This document shows, in pieces, positions 46,640 to 57,880 of a stretch of DNA of 64,000 nt. The translations under genes were made by a program, and so were the position numbers. The notes beneath the pieces are model-generated. The model saw only the letters and a program-made list of their open reading frames with translations. It did not search any database and had not been told where the DNA came from. This DNA comes from Sepioteuthis lessoniana (taxonomy: Eukaryota > Mollusca > Cephalopoda > Myopsida > Loliginidae): positions 91,549,757 through 91,613,756 of the forward strand of contig OY757904.1 of assembly GCA_963585895.1 (NCBI GenBank), in the 5' to 3' direction. Every line of letters starts with the position of its first letter. The stretch's first letter is position 1.

Positions 46640-47630
46640 CACATGTCTTCTGGAGGATTGTTTTAATCTTTTCAGTGATGGCTACCTTCAATGCAGTAAT
46701 GGTATGAGGGTTGCCCTGGTAGATGTTGTCCTTGAAGAACCATTAGATATAGAAATCTAGAGTGGAGGTCAGGCAAGTGAGGTGCCCATTCCACTGCAGC
46801 TTTATAGCTGATGAAATGCTCCCCAAATCTTTCAGAGCCATGCCAGAGTAACATTAGCAATGTGAGGAGGCACACTATCATGTTGGAACCACTGTTTTTC
46901 CTCATCAAGGTCCTGGAGCTCTCCCTAGAACTGTCAGGCACTGAAATTTGACACTCTTTTGTCACTGTCAGTGCATTACTCTGATCATCTTTAAAGAAAA
47001 ATGGTCCAATGGTGTCATGCTTCAAGATGGTGACTTCATGCTGTGCACATTTTTGAATGCAGATGGCATCCAACAACTTTGTGAGAGTTCTTGCTTCCCC
47101 AGAATATCCAGTTCTTGGTGTTAACATGACCATCCAAGAGGAAGTGGGCTTCATCCAGAAACCAGACATTATTCAAGAATTTCTTCTCATTGTCGATCTT
47201 TTGCAAAAACCACTGATACATGGCTACTTTCTTTTCCATATTGGCCTGGGTCAGTTAGTGCTTGATCTGGGTCTGGTAGAGATAAATTTTTGGATCTTTA
47301 ATCAGAATGCACTGAACAGAAGATACAGATTCCAAGTTCTTGACTCTTCTGTCACAAAGATCTGGGTGGACTCTGGCCAACTGACTCTTGAACCCTGGTG
47401 ACATTCTTGGATGTTTGGATTGTTATCAGAGGCCCAGATGGTGAGGAATCCATTGCTCTATGATTTTCATAAATCCCATGAGTTTCAAAGTTCTTGACCA
47501 ACTTGAAAATCTGACTCCTGTTTGGAAATGTTGAGATTGAACTTCCTTTTGTATCTTGTTTGAACAATCTTGAAAGACTTAGTTTCATAATGTCTTCACA
47601 CAAAAGATCTGCTCCATTGTCCTTGGCATG
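46640..47630 (-). pseudogene. Mariner/Tc1-superfamily transposase relic with DUF4817-type N-terminus
   Basis: Minus-strand pieces, in changing frames, run from the start ATG near 47628. The N-terminal helix-turn-helix region (47352-47603) has 'ESVGQSPPRS', as in DUF4817 transposases. At 47036-47239, 'FLNNVWFLDEAHFLLDGHVN' carries the first catalytic Asp. At 46672-46900, 'GSERFGEHFISYKAAVEWAPH' is followed by PDL, with the last catalytic Asp. Several frame breaks and stops are present, so it cannot be active. This type is common in mollusc and arthropod genomes. I could not locate terminal inverted repeats. A SINE lies directly 5' of the coding region. Confidence 0.8.
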
Positions 47631-47642
47631 ATTTCACTATAA

Positions 47643-47945
47643 AAGTAAGTAAAGTTGGTGACCGTAGTCAAGGGTAACCAGTAGCTCTCTTTTTAATAGC
47701 TACTACACTGAGGTGTAGGGGAGGGCGCTACTCCTTTCCCTGAATTGTTTCACTTTACCCTTGATACATACCTTATATTGCTGAGTGTTAAGCAAGGAGG
47801 TATCAAGTACCATTTTTTAAAGTCTTTTGTATGACGCAATCTGGGATTGAACCTAGGTCTCCCGGGCCATTGATGAACACTCTACTCACTAGACCAATGA
47901 GCCGAACACACCATACTTATTGACAGTACCTTCCCTGTGTATCTA
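47643..47945 (-). mobile_element. SINE S2 with 12-nt target duplication
   Basis: Flanked by gatttcactata at 47631-47642 and 47946-47957. The minus strand has a tRNA-like head (A box 'ctagtgagtagagtg'-like, B box 'ggttcaatccc' near 47846-47856) and a body with 'cctcccctacacctcagtg', homologous to 23483-23745. It sits just upstream of the transposase start codon. Confidence 0.85.
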
Positions 47946-48064
47946 GATTTCACTATATTTGGTTGAATATATCAAAATGTTAACTATTTCTCTGCAATAG
48001 TCTGAAAATAGAAAGTGAAGAAAGTCTACAAGGATGAACTTTGTCTGCTGCTTTTTTCAACAAT

Positions 48065-48076
48065 TGTGACCCCCCC

Positions 48077-48108
<32 letters not shown>

Positions 48109-48112
48109 GCAC
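48065..48112. repeat. (CT)n(AT)n microsatellite
   Basis: A poly-C then CT then AT run. Confidence 0.9.
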
Positions 48113-48785
48113 ACACATTTCTTTTTCTCTGTAAACATGCAAGTGATAGTAAGAATGTTAGTTTTCAATATTGCAAAAGGAGGTGGGGGAAAAATGTATC
48201 TGCGAAGGGTTCTACTTAACATTATTTTCTCAAAATAACAATACTCTTTGATGCTTAGAAGAACTTTTGAAAACCAAGCAGAAAGATGCTGGATATAATA
48301 ATGACAAATATATTGCTCTCCACACAGATACAGATCTCAACATTATAAATCATGTATATTTATCTATTTTGAAAAATGTCTATCAAACTTTCAGGGATTA
48401 CTCTAGAAGTATAATTTTTATCCACTCCTATCCTGGGTACTTGATAAGCAGTTTGCATTGTCAACAACAATCAGTAACGAACTGGTGGCTATGGGAGTGG
48501 TCCAATATTGAAGACTATCTTCAGAAAGTAGGATGTCTATATTTGAGAGGTTTGTTTATATAAAAAAATTCTTGGTCTACCTCAAACATTATCTAAATGT
48601 ATGTTTTTCCCACTGGTTGCTTATCTGTTTTATATAGATTTGCTATTTTTCTTGTAAAATATCATTAATAGTGAACTTTAATATTCTATTAATGGTAGTG
48701 ATTGAGCTTTAAAAAAAAAGAAAAGAAAAATCTATATAATCTACATTTATTTCAATTTTAACAATACTTTTTTTCTCTCTTTCAG

Positions 48786-49040
48786 ATGCTGACTCTAACT
48801 GAAACCATCTTTTGATGAACTTCATTTTATCTGTAAATGCTAAGCTAATCCATAATGTGTGTAATATGTGTGAGGACTGGTTGTCTCTTCCTTTTTACCC
48901 TGTTATTATATAGTGGCAGCCATGCAGAGTCTACAAAAAGTTTATACAAATGTATGAACCCTGATACAGGTGATCTAGTCAACTCTGATGTCAAAGATAT
49001 AAAAAAAATAAATATCAATATGCCTGGAGCTAAAATGGGG
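48786..49040 (+). CDS. Probable host exon: start of an unidentified secreted protein
   Basis: A polypyrimidine tract and CAG acceptor (48768-48785) open an exon that carries a short 5' UTR, with an upstream 9-codon frame starting at 48786, and an ATG at 48855. From there 62 codons run to 49040, where GTAAGT follows, phase 0. Residues 1-24 look like a signal peptide: hydrophobic LFLFTLLL, small residues before SHA. The mature part includes 'LYKCMNPDTGDLVN' and a Lys-rich stretch. I do not recognise the family. Codon composition is higher in GC than the surrounding DNA. Splice sites on both sides plus a signal peptide support it, but no partner exon was found, so it remains a candidate. Confidence 0.5.
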
Positions 49041-50559
49041 GTAAGTTGGAGTATTTAAATTTTTCTTTTTGCTATTGTCAAAATCAGTTTCCATAATTGT
49101 TGATAATGATCTTTTCTTTATTTATTTTTTTCTCTTAAAAATCAAATCTCAAATAACTATACTGACCAAGATTAGAGTTAACAGTAAAAACTATTAAATC
49201 TGCCCCATAATAATTGTTAAATTTTAGTCTATGAAAATTGTATGCAAATGTAACAATTATGGAGAGAGAGATTGTAAGTTTTAAATTCATATTGATGCTT
49301 TCTATCTACTGTATTGCAGTTGGTGTTTTTATAATTATTACAACAACCATTTGATCAAATATATAGTTATGGTAACACAACATATTTGCATATATGTTTT
49401 TCTAAAATATGGTTTTTGTATTATAAAACAGTGATAATCAGCTTCAGAAGTAATTTAAATGGCTTCATGAAACTTAAAAGGCTAGTTGTTTAGATTGGAT
49501 ATGAAAAGGCACGAGTGTTATTTTTTTGTTTTTTTTAATTAACTGAGAAGTAATTATGCTAAAAAAATTTTTGTATTATTTTACTTTGATTAAATTTGAA
49601 TGGGAACATATATTTCAACTTGAAAACTTGGCAATCAATTATCAAATCTATAATTGCTGCTTTCGGATTTAAGTGTTCAACTTTACTGATTAACATTCAG
49701 ATCTTGAATATCATTTTAAAAAGTCAAGAGAATCATTTCAAAATTCATTATTTAATATAGTAAATGATTTCTTTATTATATGTACATTTTAATTCTCATC
49801 CTTCATTAAATGAAGATTTGTAAGTAGATTTCATGAGTATATACCAATTAAATAAATTATCTTTAAATATTGTACATCGTTTTTTTATAAGCATCCCGAG
49901 CAATGATTTTTACTTGTCCTTACTGTGTTGAATATTTTTGAAATTATTTAGTCAGCAATGACAACTATACACTAATGAAGTTCTTGATATAGTATGGTTA
50001 ATTACATTTTTGCAAAAACCTGTATTAAGAATTGACAGCAGAGGCGTCATTCAAGAAAAAAATGTTGCAAACTACACTAAACTAAGGCTTGTTTTTCAAA
50101 TTCCTGTTTTTTTTTTTGTTTTTTTTTTGTCTTTCAAAACTTTTCTCTGTAGTTGTTATGCATTACAAATGGTTTTTACTTACATGTAACTATTATGAAG
50201 AGTAAAAGTTTAAAAAAATCATTTTTCTTTTTCTTTTTCTAGTTATATTTATGCATATTTGGTTAAAATAATGTATATGGTTTAAAATGAATCACTGTTT
50301 TTTTTTCCTTCCTTCCTTTCTTCTTTTTCTTTCATTCAAACTGCAATGTATAAATTAAAAAAAGTTATTCTTGTTTATAAACAAGGGAATGTACATTTGG
50401 ATTTAATGAATGTATAAATTGTCCAAAATATTTTTTATTTCAAGCTCTTTTGGCTGTGTTTTCCGTTGTTTTCAAGAATTGTAAAGTTTAATTTTCATCA
50501 TCTCAAGTTACAGAAAAAGGTGTTTACTGGCTTTGACATATTTGTTTTGAATAAAATCA
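49041..50559. other. AT-rich, probable intron
   Basis: It follows the donor at 49041. No exon or repeat recognised; several poly-T runs near 50107-50130. Confidence 0.4.
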
Positions 50560-50860
50560 ATGTTGGCTATCTACAAAAGGCAATGTCAGTATGTTCGTAG
50601 GAAAAGTATTGACTGCTACTGACAGATTATAAACCATATGGAAATGTGATCTCTCTGATAAAATAAAACGGAAAGTCTTCCAAGCTGTAGCCATGTCAGG
50701 CTGCACCACTTGGACTTTTATGAAGTACTTAGAGAAAAAGTTAGATTGGAACTACTCAAGGATTCTGCATGCTGTTTTAAAAAAATCCTGGGAGCAGCAC
50801 CCTACAAAACCGCAGCTGTATGGTTACTTATCTCTCATCTCACAAACCATCTATTCATAA
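50560..50860 (+). mobile_element. RTE-type LINE 3'-region fragment
   Basis: A decayed copy of the RTE tail: 'ttataaaccatatggaaatgtgatctctctgataaaataaaacgg', then 'cttccaagctgtagccatgtcaggctgcaccacttgg', matching 55590-55690. Pieces read 'LEKKLDWNYSRILHAVLKKS' with stops or shifts nearby. The fragment ends at 'ctcacaaaccatct'. Confidence 0.7.
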
Positions 50861-52129
50861 ATTATTTTTATATCTTTTAAATTTTGTATCCCGCTGAGGA
50901 AATATTAGTGGTCATGTACGAAAAATGATATTTAAATGTAATACTTACATTCACCATCTAGATAAGAGTAATTTTCAGTCATGTCTTTACCAGACAATTA
51001 CATTTTAATCCCCAAAATTATATATCAGCAATCGACCCTAAGTCACTATATTCTTAAAGGTTAGGTGAAAGAAATATGGCAAGTGTATGAATTGTAGTGA
51101 GTTGAAGATGTGTTTTTTAAATATAAATGTTCAGTAGAAAGAGTGAATAGAATGACTGCTACGTATTCATATTTTTGGAGGAAGAGTTTTAAAATAAATA
51201 TGGATAAAGCCAGTTCACACTATTCTTTTATCTGGTTTATGACAATGAAAATCAAACTTATCTAAATTCTACAAAAACTAATTACCATTCTTGAGATATA
51301 ACTGAATGTGCTTAAAATCCTGAATCTTTTGGATGATTTCTACATTTCTTCAATGCAGATTTATATTCCCTTGTTTGTAAACAAGAAAAACTTTTTTTAA
51401 AAGTTCTAAATGCATCTTTGTCTACTGTTTTTATGCAAACATGCGCATGTATAAATGTTGCATATCGACCTTTGACTGACCCATCAGTTGGGGATTTCAT
51501 GAGCTGAATGCACCTGTGAAAACAAGCAATGTATGGGTGTAAGCCATGACCAATGAATCACGAACCAAAAAGAATGTGTAGGTGTTATGAAATTATATAT
51601 ACATAGATACCTCCCAAGACAGAACGGTCAGTCATGGTTGGTCAGTCAGGGCAGAAGTTGCTCTGGGTGAGAACCAGAAGAAGTGCTAAGTGGGGCTCTG
51701 AACATGGTCAACATAGTAGTTCATTGTCATCCTTAGTCTGAGTTCTCCATCTCTCCGTCTCTTTCTTACACTTCCAGTCAATTTCGGACCTTTTGAGTAA
51801 TAAAGAAGAGAAAGATATATTTTTATAAAGAAATACATTATTGTCTCTTTATTATGACTATATGTGTGTGTGTATATGTGTATGTATTTGCATATGTATG
51901 TAAGTACAATGCCATATTGTTTTATCTTCACATGGACTTGAGCATCACTGTAGATAAAGAACATTATCTCACTTATTTGGTTGAGATAACATTTGCTGCC
52001 TCAAGTCTGGATCTTCTGATCTGGTCAATAAATTGAGAAAAAATGTTGTGCTTTAAGTTTCTGGGCATTGACATTAGTTCCTTTTATTACATAGGGATTC
52101 TGTTTTCATGTTTTCTCATTTTTTTCTTA
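50861..52129. other. No gene recognised
   Basis: AT-rich; a GT-rich microsatellite is at 51855-51900. Confidence 0.4.
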
Positions 52130-53480
52130 ATTACTAATGTCTCCCACAGAACTCTGTTTTGCTCTTAGTTTGGGTGGTATGTATTCTACTACTTTTTCAT
52201 TGTGGGCATTCACAAAGTTCTCATATTAGTCATTCGGAGTAAGTGTTCTTGATATCTCTTGAAGAGTATCAAACTTGTTTCTTAGAGTTATTGTATATTT
52301 ATCACTAATATCTTATTGTTAAGCAAGAACCAATCATAGTGTATGGTTTTCGTTGTTTGCATCATATTCCTGCTTAGGCTAAAATGTATCTTTGCTGTGA
52401 CGATTCGGTGGTCAGAAGAGTCACCTAGAATAAGCCTCACAACTCAAAGTGCTTTTAATCCATTTCTTATTCATGAAGATGTAATCTATCTGTGCTTTTG
52501 CATTATTTGTGTAAGTGTCCATAGTTTTACCTTCCTTTTCTAGAATTTAATATTAGGGCATGTTAGTCTATTTTCAAGTGAGAAATCTGTTCAGTGTTTC
52601 CCATTTCAATTTTTTTCAGAATTTTTTGCTTTTGTTTTTACCTATTTGAGCATTCATGTCTCCACCAATGATCGGAACATTGTGTTTAGGGATGCTATAA
52701 AAAGAGAGGATAGTTCTTTATAGAAGGTGATAAGATCTGTTTCATCACTTGCATTTGTAGGACTGTAGCAGGAAATGATTGTTGCCATTAAATGTAGCTG
52801 CCATCATTATGGGTTGTATTTTCTTGATGTTATTAAGTGATTTTAGGGCGTGAGGACTGAGAAACATTCCTACACCCCCTATGATAGAATTGACTCAGTT
52901 TTTCCATGTATATGCTGGGATAAATGTCCATCCATTGCCAGAATTGTGGTATTTTATTTCTACTTCACTATGATAATGTGTTCTTGTACACATACTATGT
53001 CTATATTATGCTCAGCCATAGACACTTAATTCCAGTAGTTGGCCTATTCTGTTTAAAGTTATGTTGTGTCGCTATATGTATCGAGCTTTTACATTTAAGT
53101 AATTTTTGTTCGGGTTTGAGTTCTGTAGATGGTTTTTCAAACACTGGGGCCAGAACTCCCACCTCAGCAGAACATACCCCTTGTTTACTTGTGCGAAGAG
53201 TAATGCAGTTTGGACATATGGTTTGAGTGAGAGTCATGGTAATCTTTTCATGGCTGTATTTTTACCTCATCAGTAGATGCTACCCTTATAGATGAGTAGT
53301 CATAGTTTCCTGACTGAACTATGTGATCCGGGCCATTAACCTGTGGAGTTCTTCTGCCCGACATCGGGTGAAGCTCACAATTAACCTGATGTTGGGTTCA
53401 TCTGCCTTACTTCACATCCACCAGTCTGTTTCCCATGGCTTCTGAGGTTTATCTTGTGGGTAAAAAAAAATATCCTCCCT
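52130..53480 (-). mobile_element. RTE-type LINE 5' half with endonuclease, decayed
   Basis: Minus strand: the ORF start region at 53001-53237 ('MTLTQTICPNCITLRTSKQG', 'LLKCKSSIHIAT') leads into the APE-type endonuclease (52560-53000, with an 'IIGGDMNAQIG'-like block near 52645-52675) and the following linker (52130-52540). It is homologous to 54850-55464 in the next RTE copy. The sequence above 53240, with 'cccgacatcgggtgaagctcac', is probably the RTE 5' UTR. The RT is missing. Confidence 0.75.
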
Positions 53481-53847
53481 TCTATTCCTTAAGTTTTAAC
53501 TTGGTTAAAGTTCAACTAATCAATCTACTTTTGAATTGTTTTTCATCTCCTTCGTAGTCTACCTCGTTAGTTTCATTGTCTTACAAATGTATTTCCTTAA
53601 TTTATTTTGATAGTTGTTCATATGACTTTGAGAAGATTTGATGCTGAAAACAAATATCTCAGACAGAAATTCCCTTACTTTATAATAACTTTGATTAAAT
53701 ACATATAACGGTTAAAATTTAAACATCATAATTATGATTATAACAATAATACCTGCAAAATGAACAATATAAATTACTACGTCAATCTTTAAAAGTCAAT
53801 TAAAAGAAAAATACAAAATACAAAATTTTACGTGGGTACTTACAATG
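53481..53847. other. No gene recognised
   Basis: AT-rich spacer between two RTE copies. Confidence 0.35.
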
Positions 53848-53899
53848 TTATAGTGAAACCTGATCAAGTTTAGCTACAGTTTGAGACTGGTTAAATAGA

Positions 53900-54852
53900 T
53901 TTCCATCGGGTGATCGTACTTTTACTTTAGTGTTTCTATAGAGAATCGTTATTGCCGCTACGGTTTCTTTAGGTATGCCGTACGCTAGTAGGATTTGTTC
54001 CATCTTTCCTCTGTGAATGGAGTCGAAAGCCTTGGTAAAGTCGACAAATATTAATGTCGCTTGTAGGTTCTTTGCCCGTACACCTTCAAGGATTCTGCGG
54101 ATGGTTAATATTTGTGAGGTCGTGGATCTATTTCTTCGGAAGCCATTTTGGTTTTTTCTAAGTATGTTGTCGATTTCGGGTTCTATTCGGTTTCGTAGTA
54201 GGGCATTGTAGATTTTGGCAGCTATGGATGTAAGTGTTATGCCTCGGTAGTTTTTGGCTAATCCGAGGTCCCCCTTTTTAGGGAAGGGGAGTATGCATCC
54301 CTTCATCCATCTATCTATCGGATTTTGATTGTATACTGCGTTGCAGTGTCGGAGCAGTATGTCGTCGAATTGTCTGGTCTTCCATACTTCCGGGGGAATT
54401 TCGTCCAGCCCTGCAGCTTTCCTATTTTTAATTTTTCTGAGAACCGAGTCGAGTTCTTCTTGTGTGAACGGTCCAAGTTTAATGTCTAATTGTTTGCTAA
54501 TTATTCTGGTGATTGGTTCATGCGTTATTTTTGGTGGGTTTCCAAGTAAGTTTTCGAAGTGCTGTTTCCATAGTTTTATTCTTTCTTGTTGGTTTGCTGC
54601 TTTAAGTTTTGCTTTGGCTGTGTTTTTTCTTCTGCTCACTTCATTTATTGTTTGCCAGGCTATTCTAGATTGTCTATCTTCCACCGAGTCTCTAATCTTA
54701 TCTATCTGATTTTGAATGTATTCTGTCTGTTCCTTTATATATATGCCTGCTAATTGATATTGTGCCGTTTTTAGTTTTAAGGCATTTGTGTTTGTTGGGT
54801 TTTTTCGATAGTTTTTGGAGGCTGTTTTCACTAGTGCGCGTTTTTCTCTCAC
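53900..54852 (-). pseudogene. RTE reverse transcriptase, inverted segment
   Basis: About 317 codons are open: a Lys/Gln-rich linker, then RT blocks 'RKIKNRKAAGLDEIPPEVWK', 'KGCILPFPKKGD', 'NYRGITLTS', 'NGFRRNRSTTSQI' and 'FVDFTKAFDSIHR' with the first catalytic Asp of the RT. The frame runs on to a stop at 53848 through sequence that no longer resembles RT, consistent with flanking DNA. The YADD block is absent here. Confidence 0.9.
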
Positions 54853-55128
54853 CGCTAAAGTTTCCCATGGGACTCTATATTTAGTTTTAAGTTTTGTTGG
54901 AATGTATTTTGCTGCTGCCTCGAGGTGTGCATTGACGAAATTTTCGTATTCGTCGTTTGGTGTACTTTTTTCCGTCTTTTCTTGTAGTGTTTCGAATCTG
55001 TTTCTTAATTCTAATATGTATTTATCTCTTACATCTTTGTTGTTTAATAGGGCCCAGTCGTAGTGTTTGGTGGTCGCTGTTCATTTGGCGTTTTTTCGTA
55101 GGCTTAACCGTATTTTCGCCGTGACTAT

Positions 55129-55430
55129 TCAGTGATCGGTGGACACACCTTCAAAAGAGGAGTATGCCTCGCAATTCAATGCACTATTCTTCCATTTCTT
55201 GTTTATAAGGACGTAGTCTATCTGTGCTTTAGTATTGTTTGCGTACGTGTATGTCCATAGTTTGCCCTCTCTTTTTTGGTAGTTTGTATTGAGGCATGCT
55301 AATCTATTTTCTATCATGAAATCTGTTAGATGTTGCCCATTCCTATTTGACGAGTTGTGGAGGCTGTATTTGTTGTTTCCGTTTTTCCCGATTTGTGCAT
55401 TCATGTCTCCGCCAATGACTAACATGTTAA
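55129..55430 (-). pseudogene. RTE endonuclease, inverted segment
   Basis: Contains 'LVIGGDMNAQIGKNGNNKY' (the Asp-x-Asn catalytic block), 'NRNGQHLTDFMIENRLACLN' and 'GKLWTYTYANNTKAQIDYV', ending near 'GVSTDH', the last endonuclease His block. A frame break separates it from the RT part. Confidence 0.85.
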
Positions 55431-56062
55431 TGCACACAAAACGGAATATATGTGCTATAACCAAACAGGGGACATCTCCACTCTAGAAGGAACCCCACTT
55501 AAACTAGTAGACAAATTCACGTACCTAGGAAGCAGCGTCGAATCAACCGAAAAGGACATCGAAAGCATGGACAGCTATCAATAGGCTATCGATTATATGG
55601 AAATCAGACCTAACCGATAAAATGAAACGCAGTTTCTTCCAGGCAGCGGTCACATCGATACTGCTATATGGATGCACTACATGGACGCTAACAATACGGC
55701 TGGAGAAGAAACTAGATGGCAATTGCACAAGAATGCTGCGTGCAATCCTGAACAAGTCCTGGCAGCAACACCCCACAAGACACCAACTATACGGCCACCT
55801 GCTCCCTATCATGAAAACTATTCAAGTTAGACGAACCAGACATGCAGGACACTGCTGGAGAAGCAGAGATGAACTCATAAGAGATGTACTCTTATGGATC
55901 CCCACAGATGGCCGCGCAAAAGCAGGACGACCAGCTCGAACGTACATTCAGCAGCTATGTGAGGATACAGGTTGTTGTCCTGAAGACCTACCTAGGGCGA
56001 TGAACGATAGGGAGGAGTGGCGAGAGAGGGTCAGGGATATCCGTGCTGCCAGCACGATATGA
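55431..56062 (+). pseudogene. RTE C-terminal region, direct segment
   Basis: Starts with 'TEYMCYNQTGDISTLEG', followed by 'LVDKFTYLGSSVESTEKDI', a frame change near 55560-55625, then 146 codons to the stop at 56062, with 'SILLYGCTTWTL', 'VRRTRHAGHCWRSRDELIRD' and 'GRPARTYIQQLCEDTGCC'. This is the characteristic tail of this RTE family. Confidence 0.9.
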
Positions 56063-56179
56063 TGATGATGATGAAATACATTTCACTCACACAACAAAAG
56101 TAAAGCTGTTTCTTTTTTACCTTTCTCCTTTTAATTTCTTAGAATCAAATGCAGACAGTCTTTTGTAGTCTTAAAAATT

Positions 56180-56720
56180 GAATAAGTGTGTATATATATA
56201 TATATATATACACTTTGGCCACCCTCAAAAATATTTTTCTCATCCTCCAAGTGTTATTTTTAATGAAACAAGTTAAGCACCACAATGTTTTTATTTATCA
56301 TACAAAATACAAGAGGGGTGAGACCCCCCCCCCAACGAGTGTTCTGAATATGACACTAAACAATCTGATGGTGAGGCTCCAACCTTAGAGATTTGGGGAA
56401 TGTAGAGTACCCCTTCATTGCGATTGCTCCCAGATTCACTCTGACATGGAGTGGTAGCACCAGATAGTGTCCTATCTATGGGTCAAATTGAACAAACTGT
56501 GAGCAAAGAAATGACTGATGTTGAATTGTTACTACTATATAGCAATACTTGAAACAATTTAGCTGTGTGCAAAAGAAGCTTAGGCTCATTTAAGAATGTT
56601 ATCTACAAAATGTGTTTACAAATCATATATATATATATATATAAACAGGATTTGGCATTAAATAACCTACAATGGTTGATATGCCATAAAACCAAACCAA
56701 ACCAAACCTAATCACCTGAG
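56180..56720 (+). repeat. Microsatellite and repeat F copy
   Basis: An (AT)n run at 56184-56210. From about 56440 the sequence aligns with repeat F at 37260-37560, ending with 'aacaggatttggcattaaat' and a CCAAA-rich tail at 56690-56710. Confidence 0.6.
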
Positions 56721-57229
56721 TCTATACTGGAATAAGAAAGAAACAGGTAAAGCTTCATGATGTTATTGGTTTTCACTTGCCAATAGTGATATGAGCAATT
56801 CATGTATGTTAACTGTAAGAATCAAGTTTGATACTCTTCAGGAGACATCTGAAAGGTATACTCCAAATATAAAAAACTTTGTTACCACCCATATTGAAAG
56901 AGCAGCTAAGTGCATACCAACCAAACCAAGACTCAAATGTTGAGTTTCCTGAGAGTCAATACCAGTTCTTATAAATATACCGGCCCAAGCCAAATCCCTG
57001 CTGTATAGCCTGGAGCAAGCAACATTGACCTCCACAGGAACACAAATAAGACAGAATTCATGTGTTTTAGATACATATACACACCTGTACACATATGTAT
57101 GCATACACACACCTATATATACATGCACATATTAATATGCAGTAACTGTAAGAAGCAAGTTTGATTCTCTTCAGGAGACATCTGAAAGACATACTCCAAA
57201 TATGAAAACATAATTATCAAATTATTCTG
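56721..57229. other. No gene; short duplicated phrase
   Basis: The block 'taagaa(t/g)caagtttgat..ctcttcaggagacatctgaaag' occurs at 56817-56857 and again at 57149-57190, about 332 bp apart, followed by 'catactccaaatat' in both. It may be part of the RTE 3' region on the right, repeated. Confidence 0.5.
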
Positions 57230-57880
57230 ATAGCACAGTTCCTTGACTCTCTCTCACCATTCATACTTGTCAGCATGTCCTTAGGCTGTATTTAGTATTC
57301 ACACAAAGCTGATATCTGTGAGTCTTTGCTGGATGGTTAACACTGGTGTGTCCATATGTAGGAGTCCATAAGAGAACATCCCTTATGAGTTCATCCTTAA
57401 ATCTTCAGCAGTACCCAGCATGTCTTGTTTGTCTTACTTGGATGGTTTGTGAGATGAGAGTTAAGTAACTGTACAACTGCGGTTTTACAGGTGCTACTTC
57501 CAGGATTTGTTCAAAACAGCATGTGGCATTTTTGTGTTGTTCCCATCTAGTTCTATGCATTTTGTTATAGTCAAGGTGGTGCATCCATACAGTAGTAATG
57601 ACATAATTACAGCTTGGAAGAAATCCTGTTTTCTTTTATCAGAGATCAGTTTTCTATAGGATCAACAGCCTGTCAATAGTAGTTCACACTTTCCATGTGT
57701 TTATGTTGACATCACTTTCAGTAGATGAGATATTACTGCCAAGATATGTGAATTGGTCAACTAATTTCAGAGGCTTGCCACTTTAAGTGAGGATGGCTCC
57801 ATCTTGTTTAAAATACATGAACTCTGTTTTATCTGCATTCACAAAGAGGCCAATGCCCATTCCTATGATTAATTAATTTT
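57230..57880 (-). mobile_element. RTE-type LINE 3'-end fragment
   Basis: Minus strand: pieces 'KTEFMYFKQDGAIL', 'GKPLKLVDQFTYLGSNISST', 'RWEQHKNATC', 'SQTIQVRQTRHAGYC' and 'KDELIRDVLLWTPTYG' match the tail at 55431-56062. Stops and small indels mark it as older than that copy. Confidence 0.8.

Larger units (their letters stand above)
53848..56070. mobile_element. RTE-type LINE insertion with inverted 5' part
   Basis: The left 1.6 kb is the element's endonuclease-RT region on the minus strand; the right 0.64 kb is its 3' end on the plus strand, ending in a TGATGATGATGA tail near 56060-56071. The break is at about 55435. In minus sense the left part begins inside the endonuclease (55464) and stops in the RT after 'SPDG' (about 53900). 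In plus sense the right part starts at 'TEYMCYNQTGDISTLEG', so only the RT segment around the YADD box is missing. This is the geometry of twin-primed LINE insertions. It is the youngest-looking RTE copy in the window. I found no clear target duplication. Confidence 0.85.

Noticed and set aside
52924-53226. A 100-codon plus-strand frame
   Set aside because: It is antisense to the RTE ORF start region on the minus strand.
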